NCBI GenBank assembly: GCA_964551985.1
Contig: CAZKFG010000001.1
Coordinates: 70,343 to 134,342, forward strand
DNA length: 64,000 nucleotides
Reading direction: 5' to 3'
From: CAZKFG01 sp964551985
Lineage (GTDB): Bacteria; Bacillota; Negativicutes; Acidaminococcales; JAISLQ01
The notes under the pieces were generated by a model, which saw nothing but the letters and a program-made list of their open reading frames with translations, did no database searches and had not been told where the DNA came from. Shown here in pieces: positions 35,103 through 46,500 of the stretch; the first letter of the stretch is position 1, and every line of letters starts with the position of its first letter. A program made the position numbers and the translations under genes.

Positions 35103-36696
35103 TATCTTTCACCAAACTTATCTTTTGTTTTATCTTCAATAAAATACTGCCCATTACAGGTATTTTACCAAGTTCTTCTTTCGTTATACAATTTAAAATA
35201 AGTAGCATTGCAAAGTATATCAATGCACTAATACAAATAGCAACAAGCGTTGAAATAGCATTGCTTTTTACAACATTTATGCAAAAAGCATATAGAAAAT
35301 GTGTGCATGCAGCCATAACTGCTCCGCAAGTAAAAACCTTAGCTAAATCAGAAAAATTAAGCCAAAAACCCGTATAGCGATGCACAAAATACAAATTCAA
35401 AATGCACGCTAAAGCAAAGTCGGCTACCGTCGCCCACGCTGCACCAATAATACCTATACTCGGAATTGAAGTCAAAAACCAAACCATAGCTATTTTAACA
35501 AAAGCACTAATAACAATATTAATCATAGGAATGCTGGCTTTATTTATCCCTTGTAACATTGCTGTTGTAATCTGATGCAAACCTAAAAAGAAAATACCAA
35601 AAGAGGTAACTGCTATAGCGCCCGCTGCAAGTGGCGTACCGTATAAAAGACTAGAAATTGGCTTTGCAATAACAGCTATACCAAAAAAACACGGCACTGT
35701 AATTATTCCTGTCAACCGTACTGCCGTACTAATTCTATAATACAAACTCTGTTTATCATTTAAAGTAAATGCTTCAGATACTGCCGGCACTAAGCTAAGT
35801 GCTAAAGAAGTGGTAGGGATTGTCGCCATTGTCAGAAGTGGCAATGCCATACCTGCTAAGTAACCAAATAAAGTTGTCGATTGCTCAACACTATAGCCTG
35901 CCACTTCCAATCTTGCAGGAACAAGCAAGGCATCAATACTTGATATTAGTGGTACAACAGCATTAGCCAAACAAACCGGTAGTGCAATGTGCACAAGCTT
36001 TTTAATCAATTTGCCTGTAGATAGTTCATTTTCATCACAAGTTTGAGCTTCCATAGTAGGCATTTTTTGTCGCCAATAGAAAAAGCACAACACTATAAGA
36101 CCTGCCGCAGCGCCAGGAACCGCACCAAACGTAGCACCTGCCGCAGCATATCCTAAACCATAGCGCATAAAATAATATGCCAACACAATCATTGCTACAA
36201 CCCGTACAAATTGTTCTACAATTTGCGATACAGCAGTAGGCAACATTTGTTGAAACCCTTGAAAATAACCACGAAAGCTAGCTAATATCGTGGCAAAAAA
36301 CACAGCCGGCGCTAGTGCAAGTAAAGCATAGTACGCCCTAGAATCACGTACAAATTGATTTTCAATAAGCCAAGCTGCCGCAAAATACAATAAAATAGAT
36401 GCACACAAACCCAAAAGACACATAGCCAAAAAAGATACTTTAAATACTTTTTTAGCACCTTTTAAATCGCCAAGTGCTATGCGTTCAGAAATAATAATAG
36501 AAATCGCAACAGGAATACCGGCAGAAGATAAAGAAGCCAAAAGCAAATAGATAGGATAAGCCATCTGGTATAAACCAATGCCTTCCCCACCTAAGAATCT
36601 AGATAACAGTATTCTACTTACTGAACCAATAACTTTTACAGATAAGCCTGCTAAAGTTAGAATAAACGCCCCTCGCAAGAAAGTATCTCTTGCCAA
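35092..36696 (-). CDS. Polysaccharide/lipid flippase, SpoVB/YabM family (MOP superfamily)
   Basis: A 534-residue membrane protein with about 14 helices. The start FLRGAFILTLAGLSVKVIGSVSRI and following FLGGEGIGLYQMAYPIY motif are typical of SpoVB/YtgP/YabM-type lipid II or oligosaccharide flippases. In Bacillus the gene at this place is yabM. SpoVB itself serves the spore cortex, but a sporulation role is not implied here. The start is a TTG after AAAGGA. It lies between mfd and mazG. Confidence 0.9.
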   Translation of the reverse strand: MARDTFLRGAFILTLAGLSVKVIGSVSRILLSRFLGGEGIGLYQMAYPIYLLLASLSSAGIPVAISIIISERIALGDLKGAKKVFKVSFLAMCLLGLCASILLYFAAAWLIENQFVRDSRAYYALLALAPAVFFATILASFRGYFQGFQQMLPTAVSQIVEQFVRVVAMIVLAYYFMRYGLGYAAAGATFGAVPGAAAGLIVLCFFYWRQKMPTMEAQTCDENELSTGKLIKKLVHIALPVCLANAVVPLISSIDALLVPARLEVAGYSVEQSTTLFGYLAGMALPLLTMATIPTTSLALSLVPAVSEAFTLNDKQSLYYRISTAVRLTGIITVPCFFGIAVIAKPISSLLYGTPLAAGAIAVTSFGIFFLGLHQITTAMLQGINKASIPMINIVISAFVKIAMVWFLTSIPSIGIIGAAWATVADFALACILNLYFVHRYTGFWLNFSDLAKVFTCGAVMAACTHFLYAFCINVVKSNAISTLVAICISALIYFAMLLILNCITKEELGKIPVMGSILLKIKQKISLVKDNDK

Positions 36697-36756
36697 TATT
36701 ATTACGTCCTTTCAATAAATACCAAATGATTATTAATTATAGTTAGTTTAAATGTA

Positions 36757-39700
36757 TTAAGCAACTAAAAAATCCAGTAACCTTTGAATATATTGTAAAT
36801 AATTCATATCCTTAGTTAACTTTTTGACAACAAGCATTATCGGTGGTCCTTGCTTGATAATTGCTTTATAATTTTTAGCGTGAGTAAGATTAAAAATGTT
36901 CTCAGGGTTAACAGAAGAATTTTCTTCAAAGACTATTTTTATATCATTAGATTTTAAATCGATTGCCTTTATACCATGCTTACGACAAATACCTTTAATC
37001 ATAGCTATTTTAAGTAAATTTAGCACAACATCAGGTGGGCTTGAAAATCTATCGATGATTTCATCTAGCAAATCTTGCATGGTGTTTTTATCATCAATAT
37101 AAGAAAGACGTCTATAAATATCTAGCTTTTGACCAGGGTCTTTTATGTAATCAGAAGGAATAAAAGCATCAATATTAATATCTATTGTCGGTTCAGGTAG
37201 ATTTTCGTTATCCAGTGGTTGTTCTGATAGTTCTTTCATCGTTTGCTCAAGTAGTTGACAATAAGTTTCAAAACCAACACTAAGCATGTGTCCGTGTTGT
37301 TGAGCACCCAAAATGTTCCCTGCACCTCTTATTTCTAAATCACGCATTGCAATGCGAAAACCTGCTCCTAAATCTGTAAAATCTCGAATTGCTTGCAAAC
37401 GTTTTTGTGCAATCTCGCTAAGCACTCTTTTGGCAGGATAAAGAAAATAAGCAAATGCCAGTCTATTAGAGCGTCCAACGCGTCCACGCATTTGATAGAG
37501 CTGGGACAAGCCAAAATTTTGCGCATTGTGAATTATTATTGTATTTGCAAAAGGTACATCAAGACCGTTTTCGATAATTGTTGTGGAAACTAAAATATCA
37601 AATTGTCCTTGATAAAAATCCATCATAGCTGCTTCTAAAAGATCTTCTGACATCTGACCGTGGGCTACTTTTATCTTCAAATGGGGCAACATTTTTTGCA
37701 AATTAGCTGCCACCACATCAATATCTTTAACTTTATTATAAACATAATAGACAAAACCACCACGCCTTATTTCTTTGGAAATGGCTTCTTTAACCAAATC
37801 CTCGTCATAATGCGTAACATAAGTCTCAACAGGCAATCTATCTTCAGGCGGAGTCTCGATAATGCTCATATCACGAGCATTTAGTAGTCCCATATGCAGT
37901 GTGCGAGGAATAGGGGTTGCTGATAAAGATAATATATCAATCGTTTTTGACCAACGTTTAATTTTTTCTTTCTGGGCAACACCAAAACGCTGCTCTTCAT
38001 CTACAATTAGTAAACCTAAATTTTTAAAAGATACATCATTTTGCAAAAGTCTATGTGTGCCAATTAAAATATCCACTTTGCCTGCAGCAACTTTTTTTAA
38101 CATTTCTCTTTGTTCTTTAGCTGTTCTAAATCTGCTAACCATATCAACACTAACACCAAAATTTTGCATTCTATCGCTAAAAGTCAAAAAGTGCTGTTGT
38201 GCCAAAACAGTTGTCGGTACTAATATTGCTACTTGTTTACCATCCATAACAGCTTTAAATGCTGCTCTTGCTGCAACCTCTGTCTTACCATAGCCTACAT
38301 CACCACACAAAATTCTATCCATAGGATAAATTTTTTGCATGTCGGATTTTATTTCTTCTATAGCCTTTAGTTGATCTTGAGTTTCTTCAAATGAAAAACT
38401 TTCTTCAAACTCTCTTTGCCAAGGAGTATCTTCACTAAACGAGTGTCCGTTTAACAGCTTTCTTTGTGCTTGCATTTGCAAAAGCTCAGCTGCCATCTCG
38501 GTTATTGCTGCTTTAGCACGAGTTTTAACACGCAGCCAATCTGCTCCACCCATTTTACTTAAGCGTACATTATGTCCATCTGAACCTATATATTTATTAA
38601 GTAGCTGTACTTGGTCTACAGGCACATACAACTTATCGTCACCAGCATAAATGATCTCTAAATAATCACGATTAATACCACTGACAAACATTGTTTTGCT
38701 GCCAACATATTTACCTATCCCATGGACATTGTGAACTACATAATCGCCTTGTTTAATTTGCGAAAAATATTTTATTTTATCGCCCTTATATTTAGGCGTA
38801 GACAAACGTTTTTTCATTCTGCCAAAAATATCTTGTTCGCTAACAAGTAGCCATTTTTCGCCTTGGAAATGTACTCCTGAGGAAAAATTATTGACAATAA
38901 TCAAAACATTACCACTTTGAAAATCACTACTTTTTTCCCACAGAAGGCATTTAACATTATACTCTTTTAACATTTGCAGCATTGCCATAGCTTTTGACGA
39001 ATTGCTCAAACAAATTATTGGTTGAATCTTATCCGCAAGCCATTTTGTTAAATCGTTTGCCAAAAGTTCCATCTGTCTTTGATACGGCGTAATAGAATGA
39101 GCAATGACAGCAATCTCTTTTGTAAAATCAAGTTCATTATCCGAAAAATTTGCCATTGCCAAAACTTTATCTTTTTTACTAAGTTGTTCTTTTAACTGCT
39201 CCCAAGAAAAACCATTTGTTGGCAAGACTTGTAAAGCTTCTTTTATTTTGCTTGGGCTGTCAACAAAAAGCCATGATTTATCTGGCAGAAAGGAAATAAT
39301 GCTATCAGTAGCGAGCTTTTCACCTGTATCCAAAAAACTTATTTGGATATTATCTAACTGTTCTAACGAACGCTGAGTATTAAAATCAAAACTTCTTATA
39401 CTATCTACCTGATCGTCCAGCCACTCTAACCGATAAGGCATAACATTATCAATTGCAAATATATCGACAATTCCACCACGCACACAAAAATATCCAGGGC
39501 TTTCAACTATATCAGCCCTTTCGTAGCCCCCTTTGATTAATTCATGCAAAAAGCTACTCATATCATAAATACTACCAACAGATAAATTGATAGAACTTGC
39601 AAATAATTCTTTGGGGCTTGGTAATTTTTGACAAAAAGCCTCTACTGTTAAAAGTACTATAAAAGGTTTCTCACTGTACAATTGATGCAAAATAGTTATT

Positions 39701-39996
39701 CTAGATGCCATTATCTCTAAGCTTTTATCATGACTTGTAAGAGTTGATAAATCATCAGGAAATAATTCTTGCACATCAGTATCAGGTAACAAAACACTAA
39801 TCTCTCGCCTAAATTCACGCAAAACATCTCTATCAGGTACTACTATGACAAGAGGTTTGTTAACATCAGCAAATAAAGCTGCTGTCAACAAGCTTTTTTG
39901 GCTATTGTTGACACCAGCTAAAGAAATTTGTTTATTCTCTTTTAATATCTCTTTTATTAACTTGCTACTTTTTACAAGTTGTAAAAAACTATCCAA
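36757..39996 (-). CDS. mfd: Transcription-repair coupling factor Mfd
   Basis: A 1079-residue DNA translocase that removes stalled RNA polymerase and recruits UvrA. In order: a UvrB-like N-terminal part (~1-350), the RNA polymerase interaction domain (KQGDYVVHNVHGIGKYVG near 415), the helicase core with Walker A DVGYGKTEVA (about 565-574), DEEQRFG, LSATPIPRTL and QMRGRVGRS, and the C-terminal TRCF domain. Length is slightly below that of E. coli Mfd (1148), normal for Firmicutes. First of the mfd-flippase-mazG run. Confidence 0.97.
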   Translation of the reverse strand: MDSFLQLVKSSKLIKEILKENKQISLAGVNNSQKSLLTAALFADVNKPLVIVVPDRDVLREFRREISVLLPDTDVQELFPDDLSTLTSHDKSLEIMASRITILHQLYSEKPFIVLLTVEAFCQKLPSPKELFASSINLSVGSIYDMSSFLHELIKGGYERADIVESPGYFCVRGGIVDIFAIDNVMPYRLEWLDDQVDSIRSFDFNTQRSLEQLDNIQISFLDTGEKLATDSIISFLPDKSWLFVDSPSKIKEALQVLPTNGFSWEQLKEQLSKKDKVLAMANFSDNELDFTKEIAVIAHSITPYQRQMELLANDLTKWLADKIQPIICLSNSSKAMAMLQMLKEYNVKCLLWEKSSDFQSGNVLIIVNNFSSGVHFQGEKWLLVSEQDIFGRMKKRLSTPKYKGDKIKYFSQIKQGDYVVHNVHGIGKYVGSKTMFVSGINRDYLEIIYAGDDKLYVPVDQVQLLNKYIGSDGHNVRLSKMGGADWLRVKTRAKAAITEMAAELLQMQAQRKLLNGHSFSEDTPWQREFEESFSFEETQDQLKAIEEIKSDMQKIYPMDRILCGDVGYGKTEVAARAAFKAVMDGKQVAILVPTTVLAQQHFLTFSDRMQNFGVSVDMVSRFRTAKEQREMLKKVAAGKVDILIGTHRLLQNDVSFKNLGLLIVDEEQRFGVAQKEKIKRWSKTIDILSLSATPIPRTLHMGLLNARDMSIIETPPEDRLPVETYVTHYDEDLVKEAISKEIRRGGFVYYVYNKVKDIDVVAANLQKMLPHLKIKVAHGQMSEDLLEAAMMDFYQGQFDILVSTTIIENGLDVPFANTIIIHNAQNFGLSQLYQMRGRVGRSNRLAFAYFLYPAKRVLSEIAQKRLQAIRDFTDLGAGFRIAMRDLEIRGAGNILGAQQHGHMLSVGFETYCQLLEQTMKELSEQPLDNENLPEPTIDINIDAFIPSDYIKDPGQKLDIYRRLSYIDDKNTMQDLLDEIIDRFSSPPDVVLNLLKIAMIKGICRKHGIKAIDLKSNDIKIVFEENSSVNPENIFNLTHAKNYKAIIKQGPPIMLVVKKLTKDMNYLQYIQRLLDFLVA

Positions 39997-40014
39997 AAAT
40001 TTTCTCCTAATGAA

Positions 40015-40977
40015 CTAAAGCTTCACACCATGTGGCGCACCATTTAGACTGTGGATTGCATCAATAAAACGAACTGTACCAGAACTACAACGCATAGAAA
40101 TAGAGTGTGTTCTCACGCCGTCACCAAAATACTGCACCCCACGAAGCATACCGCAATCAGTAATTGCCGTTGCTGTAAAAAACGCCTCATTGCCGCCGAC
40201 CAAATCATCTATTGTAAACACTTTATTAATATCTTTAATTCCCATCTTCAAAGCTCTTTGGACATCTTCTTCGTTTTCTGGCCAAAGTCTTGCTTGCATA
40301 TCGCCACCAAGACACTTCATTGCCGCCGCGCCAATTACCCCTTCGGGTGCTCCGCCTATACCTAAAAGCATATGCACGCCACTGCCTTCAATCCCTGCGC
40401 TAACAATCGGAAGTACATCACCATCAGATATAAGTTTTATTCTTGCTCCCGCGTCTCTTGCCTCTTGAATAATTTTTGCGTGACGTTCTCTATCTAAAAT
40501 AACGATAACCAAGTCTTCTACTTTTCTTTCCATAGCCGAAGCAACCGCACGTAAATTTTCAGTTACAGACGCATTTATATCTATGCACCCTTTAGCACGA
40601 GGACCTACAGCAATTTTTTCCATGTACATATCTGGCGCATGTAACAATTTGCCGCGAGGTGCTATAGCCATAACCGCAATCGCGCCAGGAAGTCCTTTGG
40701 CAACAAGAGTAGTTCCTTCCAGTGGATCAACAGCAATATCTACTTCTAAACCACCTGCACCAACTTGTTCACCAATATAGAGCATTGGTGCTTCATCCAT
40801 CTCGCCTTCACCAATTACAACAGTACCTGTTATACCTATAAGATCAAAACCACGTCTCATTGCATCTACTGCCGCTTGGTCTGAGCCATTTTTATCTCCT
40901 CTACCCATAAGCCTACCGCTAGCAATCGCCGCAGCCTCTGTTACGCGGACAAACTCCATTGTCAATTCTCTTTTCAT
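40015..40977 (-). CDS. glpX: Fructose-1,6-bisphosphatase class II GlpX
   Basis: A 320-residue gluconeogenic phosphatase. It has AAAIASGRLMGRGDKNGSDQAAVDAMR near the start, IGEGEMDEAPMLYIGE, the metal site DIAVDPLEGTTL (about 83-94), and GIGGAPEGVIGAAAMKCLGG, all typical of GlpX. The ATG at 40977 is chosen with AAGGTG upstream and gives the usual MKREL start; a longer reading adds 14 residues without family support. It lies between tal and mfd. Normal length. Confidence 0.96.
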   Translation of the reverse strand: MKRELTMEFVRVTEAAAIASGRLMGRGDKNGSDQAAVDAMRRGFDLIGITGTVVIGEGEMDEAPMLYIGEQVGAGGLEVDIAVDPLEGTTLVAKGLPGAIAVMAIAPRGKLLHAPDMYMEKIAVGPRAKGCIDINASVTENLRAVASAMERKVEDLVIVILDRERHAKIIQEARDAGARIKLISDGDVLPIVSAGIEGSGVHMLLGIGGAPEGVIGAAAMKCLGGDMQARLWPENEEDVQRALKMGIKDINKVFTIDDLVGGNEAFFTATAITDCGMLRGVQYFGDGVRTHSISMRCSSGTVRFIDAIHSLNGAPHGVKL

Positions 40978-40997
40978 CCCAAAACACCTTCTTATAT

Positions 40998-41642
40998 TTA
41001 TTTTTTCGCCTGTTGCCAATCTGCCAAAAATTTCTCTATCCCCGATGCAGTTAAAGGGTGCTTGATAATATCTAAAATTACTTTATAAGGAATTGTGGCA
41101 ATATCCGCACCCGCCAGTGCCGCTTGTGATACATGAAGTGAGTGGCGTATGCTAGCTGCAATAATTTTCGTATCAATATTGTGCAATTTAAATAAACAAG
41201 CAATCTCTTTGACTAAGCTTATGCCGTCAAAATCTATATCATCTAATCTACCAACAAAAGGGCTAACGTATGTTGCACCGGCACGAGCCGCCAAAAGAGC
41301 CTGATTGGTGCTAAAGATAAGAGTAACATTTGTTTTTATGCCAAGTTTTTTAAACTCTGCAGTTGCCTTTAGACCATCTGCGGTCATTGGAATTTTAACC
41401 ACAATGTTAGGCGCTAATTTTGCCAGTTCTTGACCCTCTTTGAGCATGTTTTCAAAATCTAGTGAAATAACCTCTGCACTAACTGGACCAAAATTAATCC
41501 CGGCAATTTGTGTAATAACTTCTTTTACGTCAAGACCTTCTTTTGCAATAAGCGATGGATTTGTTGTAACGCCTTCAACCATTCCAAGAGCTGTCGCCTG
41601 CTCAACTTCACTAATATTTGCCGTATCAATAAATATTTTCAA
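40998..41642 (-). CDS. tal: Transaldolase / fructose-6-phosphate aldolase (TalC/FSA type)
   Basis: A 214-residue small transaldolase. [16 protein letters not shown] start, [11 protein letters not shown], the Schiff-base lysine in [15 protein letters not shown] (about 80-94), and [23 protein letters not shown], all features of the TalC/FSA group. The family holds true transaldolases and fructose-6-phosphate aldolases and sequence alone does not decide. Directly before glpX, so the two probably serve sugar-phosphate interconversion together. Confidence 0.94.
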   Translation of the reverse strand: MKIFIDTANISEVEQATALGMVEGVTTNPSLIAKEGLDVKEVITQIAGINFGPVSAEVISLDFENMLKEGQELAKLAPNIVVKIPMTADGLKATAEFKKLGIKTNVTLIFSTNQALLAARAGATYVSPFVGRLDDIDFDGISLVKEIACLFKLHNIDTKIIAASIRHSLHVSQAALAGADIATIPYKVILDIIKHPLTASGIEKFLADWQQAKK

Positions 41643-41691
41643 AGCCTATCTCTCCTTTATTACTCATTAATTAAACTTTCGCCATATAAGT

Positions 41692-41714
41692 AAAAAATCC
41701 TGCTAAAGCAGGAT
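41692..41714 (-). terminator. Terminator after the Yip1-domain gene
   Basis: Stem ATCCTGC / GCAGGAT with a TAAA loop and a T-run on the minus strand, ten bases after the stop codon. Confidence 0.82.
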
Positions 41715-41723
41715 AATAGTAAT

Positions 41724-42281
41724 TTACTGAAAAAATGCCCCAATGAAAGTCGCAAAGTAAATTATCGCAACAAACAGAAAAATAATAATAAACATCCATG
41801 GTATGACAATCAAAAATGTTACCTGCACCATATTAAAATTATAAAGTTTTCTCATCAACAAAGAAAATATACAATTACTCCAAAATAGCAGTACTACCAT
41901 AAGTAAAAATACTTTATTGCCAATAACAGGCAGTGTTATCAAAACAGGAAGTAAAGAAAAAGGCAAACAAGAGAACATTAACCCTTTAAATAAATCTTTA
42001 ATTTTAGCGTTTGCGTTGTACAAAAAATTTGCCCAACCATTAATAAAAAATGCTATCAATATAAAAAATGCTAAAGATAACACAAATTTACATATAAAAA
42101 GTACTAATATAGAATCATAACCAAAACTCGGATACAAAAATCTAACGACAGGATAAAAAGTCAATGCTATCAAAGCAAAATAAAAACAAATGGTCGTTTT
42201 TAGACTTATTTTATCAATTTCTTGCATACCAACAGAAGGCTTAAAAAAGATTTTTGTCACAACATCAAATAACATAAGCAT
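41724..42281 (-). CDS. YIP1-family membrane protein
   Basis: A 185-residue protein with five hydrophobic helices (from about 28 to 182). The short cytosolic head FDVVTKIFFKPSVGMQEI, in which a KPS/P tract precedes the first helix, and the following hydrophobic pattern resemble bacterial Yip1 proteins. The function of the family in bacteria is unknown. It starts 2 bases after the sppA stop, so it is translationally linked with that membrane protease. Confidence 0.72.
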   Translation of the reverse strand: MLMLFDVVTKIFFKPSVGMQEIDKISLKTTICFYFALIALTFYPVVRFLYPSFGYDSILVLFICKFVLSLAFFILIAFFINGWANFLYNANAKIKDLFKGLMFSCLPFSLLPVLITLPVIGNKVFLLMVVLLFWSNCIFSLLMRKLYNFNMVQVTFLIVIPWMFIIIFLFVAIIYFATFIGAFFQ

Positions 42282-42283
42282 AA

Positions 42284-43174
42284 TCAGTATACGCCTTTTT
42301 TAACAGTGATTTTCTCTAGCAGAGTGCCAACAATTGTTTCATAATGAGTTTGCAAGCTAGCGCTTAATAAACTCTTCCATAAAACGGTTTTTTTATATTC
42401 TTTTACTTTCGGCTCACCTTGGATTCCTGCACGTTTTGCAGTTTCAGCCAAAGCATCATAATAATTCCCCATCTGGTCCACAAGTAAAAGCTCTTTTGCT
42501 TGCAATCCTGTATAAATTCTACCATCAGCAAGGCGTCTTACAGTATCTTCAGGCATTTTTCTACCATTACTTACCTGTGCTACAAAGCTATCATACATCT
42601 GGTTAACCATTGTTTGCATAATTTGCCTCTCTTGAGGAGTCATAGGCCTATCTGGCGACATAATATCTTTATATTGACCACTTTTTATTTTATCTTGGCT
42701 TATACCAATTTTTTTGTACAATTCTTCAACGTTCATGTATGGCACATAAACACCTATACTGCCTGTCAAGGTAGATGGATTCGCAAAGATATAGTCTGTA
42801 TCAGTAGCAAGCCAATAACCGGCAGATGCTGCCATATCACCCATAGAGGCAATAACAGGCTTACCTGTCGCTTTTAACTTTTTTAGTTCAGTAGATATTT
42901 CCTCTGCTGCAGTAACACTACCGCCAGGCGAATCAATTCTAAGCAGTACGGCTGCAACTGACTTATCATCACGAGCAGAAATAATTTGCTGCATTATCTC
43001 ATCGGCGCCAGAAGTGCTGCCAGTTAGAGAGTCTACTGTTGTAGAGTATATCGGTCCTTGTATTTTAATTACGGCAATTTGTTTATTGTCAAGTTTATTT
43101 TCGTTACCAGATAAACTTTTTAAAAAAGCTATAAGTAGAAAAGCAAACAAGACAATTATTATAAATTTCTTCAT
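42284..43174 (-). CDS. sppA: Signal peptide peptidase SppA (S49)
   Basis: A 296-residue membrane-bound serine peptidase that degrades cleaved signal peptides. One N-terminal helix (about 3-20), then the S49 domain with LLRIDSPGGSVTAAEEI, the catalytic serine in SMGDMAASAGYWLAT, and the lysine in SGQYKDIMSPDRPMT. Single-domain, short form as in Bacillus, not the long E. coli one. The start is the ATG at 43172-43174 with GAGGAA upstream; a TTG five codons earlier overlaps that site. Confidence 0.95.
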   Translation of the reverse strand: MKKFIIIVLFAFLLIAFLKSLSGNENKLDNKQIAVIKIQGPIYSTTVDSLTGSTSGADEIMQQIISARDDKSVAAVLLRIDSPGGSVTAAEEISTELKKLKATGKPVIASMGDMAASAGYWLATDTDYIFANPSTLTGSIGVYVPYMNVEELYKKIGISQDKIKSGQYKDIMSPDRPMTPQERQIMQTMVNQMYDSFVAQVSNGRKMPEDTVRRLADGRIYTGLQAKELLLVDQMGNYYDALAETAKRAGIQGEPKVKEYKKTVLWKSLLSASLQTHYETIVGTLLEKITVKKGVY

Positions 43175-43195
43175 TTTTCCTCTTTGCAATAGTTA

Positions 43196-44818
43196 TTATC
43201 TGTTTTTATGGAAAACTGCAGCAGCCTCAATAAATCCTTTAAAAAGTGGATGTGGATTTGTCGGACGCGATTTTAATTCTGGATGAAACTGCACTCCCAC
43301 AAACCACGGATGCTTATCTTGTGGTAATTCTACAATTTCAACCAATCTATCATCAGGTGAAACACCACTTATTACAAGTCCTTTAGATTTTAATGTATCA
43401 CGAAACGCATTATTAAATTCATATCTGTGGCGGTGACGTTCATAAATTATTTCATCACCATAAGATTTTTCTGTAATTGTAGCATTTTCAACTTTACACG
43501 GATAAATGCCCAGTCTCATAGTGCCGCCTTTTTCATCAATTGATGTTTGATCAGGCATTAAATCAATTACAGGAAATGGTAAATCATTGACAAATTCGCT
43601 ACTATTAGCCCCTTCTAAAGAACATACACTACGGGCAAATTCAATAACACTACACTGCATACCAAGACAAATACCAAAAAACGGCACGTTGTTTTCTCTA
43701 GCATAAGTTATCGCTTTTATCTTGCCTTCTATACCACGTTCGCCAAAACCACCAGGAACCAAGATTCCATCAACGTCTTTTAATAGTTCATTAATATCTT
43801 GATTTTCTTTTTCCACTTCTTCAGCATTTATCCATTTAATATCAATACCAACATCATTAGCAAGTCCTGCGTGTTTTAATGCCTCTGATACGCTAAGATA
43901 AGCATCGTGTAAGTTTACATATTTACCAACAATTGCAATTTTCACAGTATAATCTTGTGGTTTTAACATTTTTTCCACCATATTATACCAATCTTGCATA
44001 TCTTTAACTCTCGGCTCTAATTTTAATTTTTCAATTACAATTTTGTCCATACCCTGCTCTTCGAGCATTATAGGTACTTGATAAATACTTTTTGCTGTAT
44101 AGTTTAAAATTACAGCTTCTGGATCTATGTCACAAAACATTGCCAGTTTATCACGCATTTCATCAGATAAAGTATGTTCCGAGCGGCAAACTATAATATC
44201 AGGTGTTATACCAATTCCTCTTAGCTCTTTAACGCTATGTTGAGTAGGCTTAGTTTTCAGTTCACCTGCAGCACCAATATATGGCAAAAGCGTCACATGG
44301 ACATACAAAACATCGCTCTTCGATAAATCTTTTCTAACTTGTCTAATCGCTTCTAAAAACGGCAAACTTTCAATATCGCCAACAGTGCCGCCAACTTCTG
44401 TGATAACAATATCAGCATTGTCTTGTTGCGCGACTCTATAAATACGCTCTTTAATTTCGTTTGTAATGTGCGGTATAACTTGTACAGTACTACCTAAATA
44501 ATCACCTTTACGTTCTTTATTAATCACTGATAGATATATTTTACCTGCTGTAACACTAGAACTTTTAGATAAATTGGCATCAATAAATCTTTCATAATGA
44601 CCTAAATCAAGGTCAGTCTCACCGCCGTCGTCTGTAACAAAAACTTCACCATGTTGATACGGGCTCATTGTACCTGGATCAACATTTATATAAGGGTCAA
44701 ATTTTTGTATCGTAACCTTAAAACCTCTCGCCTTTAAAAGTCTGCCTAGTGCCGCCGCCGTTATGCCTTTGCCTAGAGAAGAAACTACTCCGCCTGTTAC
44801 AAAAATATACTTTGCCAT
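43196..44818 (-). CDS. pyrG: CTP synthase
   Basis: A 540-residue enzyme that makes CTP from UTP with glutamine nitrogen. The synthetase half (about 1-265) has [23 protein letters not shown] and [21 protein letters not shown]; the glutamine amidotransferase half has the nucleophile in FFGICLGMQ and the HPE motif [12 protein letters not shown]. Full length. It follows argS by 14 bases in the same operon. Confidence 0.98.
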   Translation of the reverse strand: MAKYIFVTGGVVSSLGKGITAAALGRLLKARGFKVTIQKFDPYINVDPGTMSPYQHGEVFVTDDGGETDLDLGHYERFIDANLSKSSSVTAGKIYLSVINKERKGDYLGSTVQVIPHITNEIKERIYRVAQQDNADIVITEVGGTVGDIESLPFLEAIRQVRKDLSKSDVLYVHVTLLPYIGAAGELKTKPTQHSVKELRGIGITPDIIVCRSEHTLSDEMRDKLAMFCDIDPEAVILNYTAKSIYQVPIMLEEQGMDKIVIEKLKLEPRVKDMQDWYNMVEKMLKPQDYTVKIAIVGKYVNLHDAYLSVSEALKHAGLANDVGIDIKWINAEEVEKENQDINELLKDVDGILVPGGFGERGIEGKIKAITYARENNVPFFGICLGMQCSVIEFARSVCSLEGANSSEFVNDLPFPVIDLMPDQTSIDEKGGTMRLGIYPCKVENATITEKSYGDEIIYERHRHRYEFNNAFRDTLKSKGLVISGVSPDDRLVEIVELPQDKHPWFVGVQFHPELKSRPTNPHPLFKGFIEAAAVFHKNR

Positions 44819-44832
44819 AAATCCTCCTACCT

Positions 44833-46500
44833 TTACATATGTTCTGGCTTACTTATACCTAAAATATCCAAAGCGTGACACAAACAATTTTTAACCGCTA
44901 AAATAAGTGTTAATCTCGCTTGTTGTAAATCTTTATCTGCGCCTATTATCCTACATTGATTATAAAAAGAATGAAATAATCCGGCTAAATCGTGCACATA
45001 TCTTGCCACTTTGTGTACAGCCCTATCTTGCGCTGCCTTTTGTAGTTCTTGCTCATATTCACCTAATTTTTTAATGAGTTCTATCTCGGACTCTTCTTGC
45101 AAAAGAGTCAAATTGGCATTTTCTGTTCTTTCAATGTTAAGCTCTTTCATTTGCCTAAAAATACTACAAATACGAGCGTGAGCGTATTGAATATAATATA
45201 CAGGGTTTTCGTTAGATTTTTCAACAGCCAAATTTAAATCAAAATCCAGCTGACTATCAATTGAACGCATAACAAAGAAAAATCTAGCTGCATCAGCACC
45301 AACTTCTTCAATAAGCTCATTCAAAGTAATGCTTTTACCTGTACGTTTAGACATTTTGACAACTTCGCCATCTTTAAACAAATTTACCATTTGCAAAATC
45401 AAAACTTCAAGCTGTGAGCCTTTATAGCCCAAAACTTCACAGGCTGCTTGCATCCTTTTAATATAACCATGATGATCTGCACCCCAAATATCTATAAGGT
45501 CTGTAAAACCTCTGGAGAATTTATTTTTATGATAAGCAATGTCTGCGGCAAAATACGTTGGAACACCATTTTCTCTTATGACAACTCTATCTTTATCATC
45601 ACCATAGTCAACAGATTTTAGCCATTTTGCACCATCTTTTTCATACATAAATCCTTTTTTGAGTAAATCATCACAACATTTTTCAATTTCATTATCATCA
45701 TGTAAAGACTGCTCACTAAACCAAGTATCAAAATTAACGTTAAATAGTTGTAAATCTTTTTTCAATAAAGCAATTTTCTCTTTTAAAGCCAGTTCTTTAA
45801 AGGTCTCAAGTCTATCTTTAGTGCTTAAAGCTAAAAACTTATCTCCATATTGCTCGATAATACTTTGCGCTGTTTGCACAATATCCTGTCCGTGATAACC
45901 ATCTTCAGGAAACTCAAATGGTCTATTTAAAAGCTCTAAATATCTTGCATTAACAGATGCAGCAAGGTTATTTATTTGATTGCCCGCATCGTTTATATAA
46001 TACTCTGCACTAACGTCAAAACCTGCAACTTTCAAAAGATTGACAAGACTGCTACCAAATGCTGCACCTCTGCCGTGCCCTATGTGCAAAGGTCCTGTAG
46101 GATTTGCACTGACATATTCAATCATTATCTTTTGTCCGTCATTTATTGCCGGAAGATTGCCGTATTGCCTGCCTTTTTCCACAATAGAGGACAAAAGTTC
46201 ATACAACCAATCTGTTTTTAAATAAAAGTTCATAAAGCCAGGTCCTGCAATATCTATCTTTTGCAAAAACGGGCATTTAATCTTATCTTTTATAATTTGT
46301 GCTATAGCCTTAGGATTAGAGCGTAAGCTTTTTGCAGCCTGCATTGCAAAATTACTGGCAAAATCGCCAAAATCCTTTTGCGGTGGAACTTCAAATAAAA
46401 TTGCTGGCAACTGACCTTGTGGTAAAAGACCTTGTTGCATAGCTTCTTGTACTGCATTATAAACTGCCTCTTGCAAGGCCTCTTTAATTTTCAAAACCAT
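44833..46500 (-). CDS. argS: Arginyl-tRNA synthetase
   Basis: A 555-residue class I enzyme that charges tRNA-Arg. It has the N-terminal Add-1 domain (about 1-110), the HIGH motif as [14 protein letters not shown] (about 130-143), [11 protein letters not shown] (about 375-385), and a helical anticodon-binding domain to the end. The start ATG, with GGGGAGG upstream, overlaps the preceding gene by 17 bases. Pairing with a DUF1934 gene is common in Firmicutes. Confidence 0.98.
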   Translation of the reverse strand: MVLKIKEALQEAVYNAVQEAMQQGLLPQGQLPAILFEVPPQKDFGDFASNFAMQAAKSLRSNPKAIAQIIKDKIKCPFLQKIDIAGPGFMNFYLKTDWLYELLSSIVEKGRQYGNLPAINDGQKIMIEYVSANPTGPLHIGHGRGAAFGSSLVNLLKVAGFDVSAEYYINDAGNQINNLAASVNARYLELLNRPFEFPEDGYHGQDIVQTAQSIIEQYGDKFLALSTKDRLETFKELALKEKIALLKKDLQLFNVNFDTWFSEQSLHDDNEIEKCCDDLLKKGFMYEKDGAKWLKSVDYGDDKDRVVIRENGVPTYFAADIAYHKNKFSRGFTDLIDIWGADHHGYIKRMQAACEVLGYKGSQLEVLILQMVNLFKDGEVVKMSKRTGKSITLNELIEEVGADAARFFFVMRSIDSQLDFDLNLAVEKSNENPVYYIQYAHARICSIFRQMKELNIERTENANLTLLQEESEIELIKKLGEYEQELQKAAQDRAVHKVARYVHDLAGLFHSFYNQCRIIGADKDLQQARLTLILAVKNCLCHALDILGISKPEHM

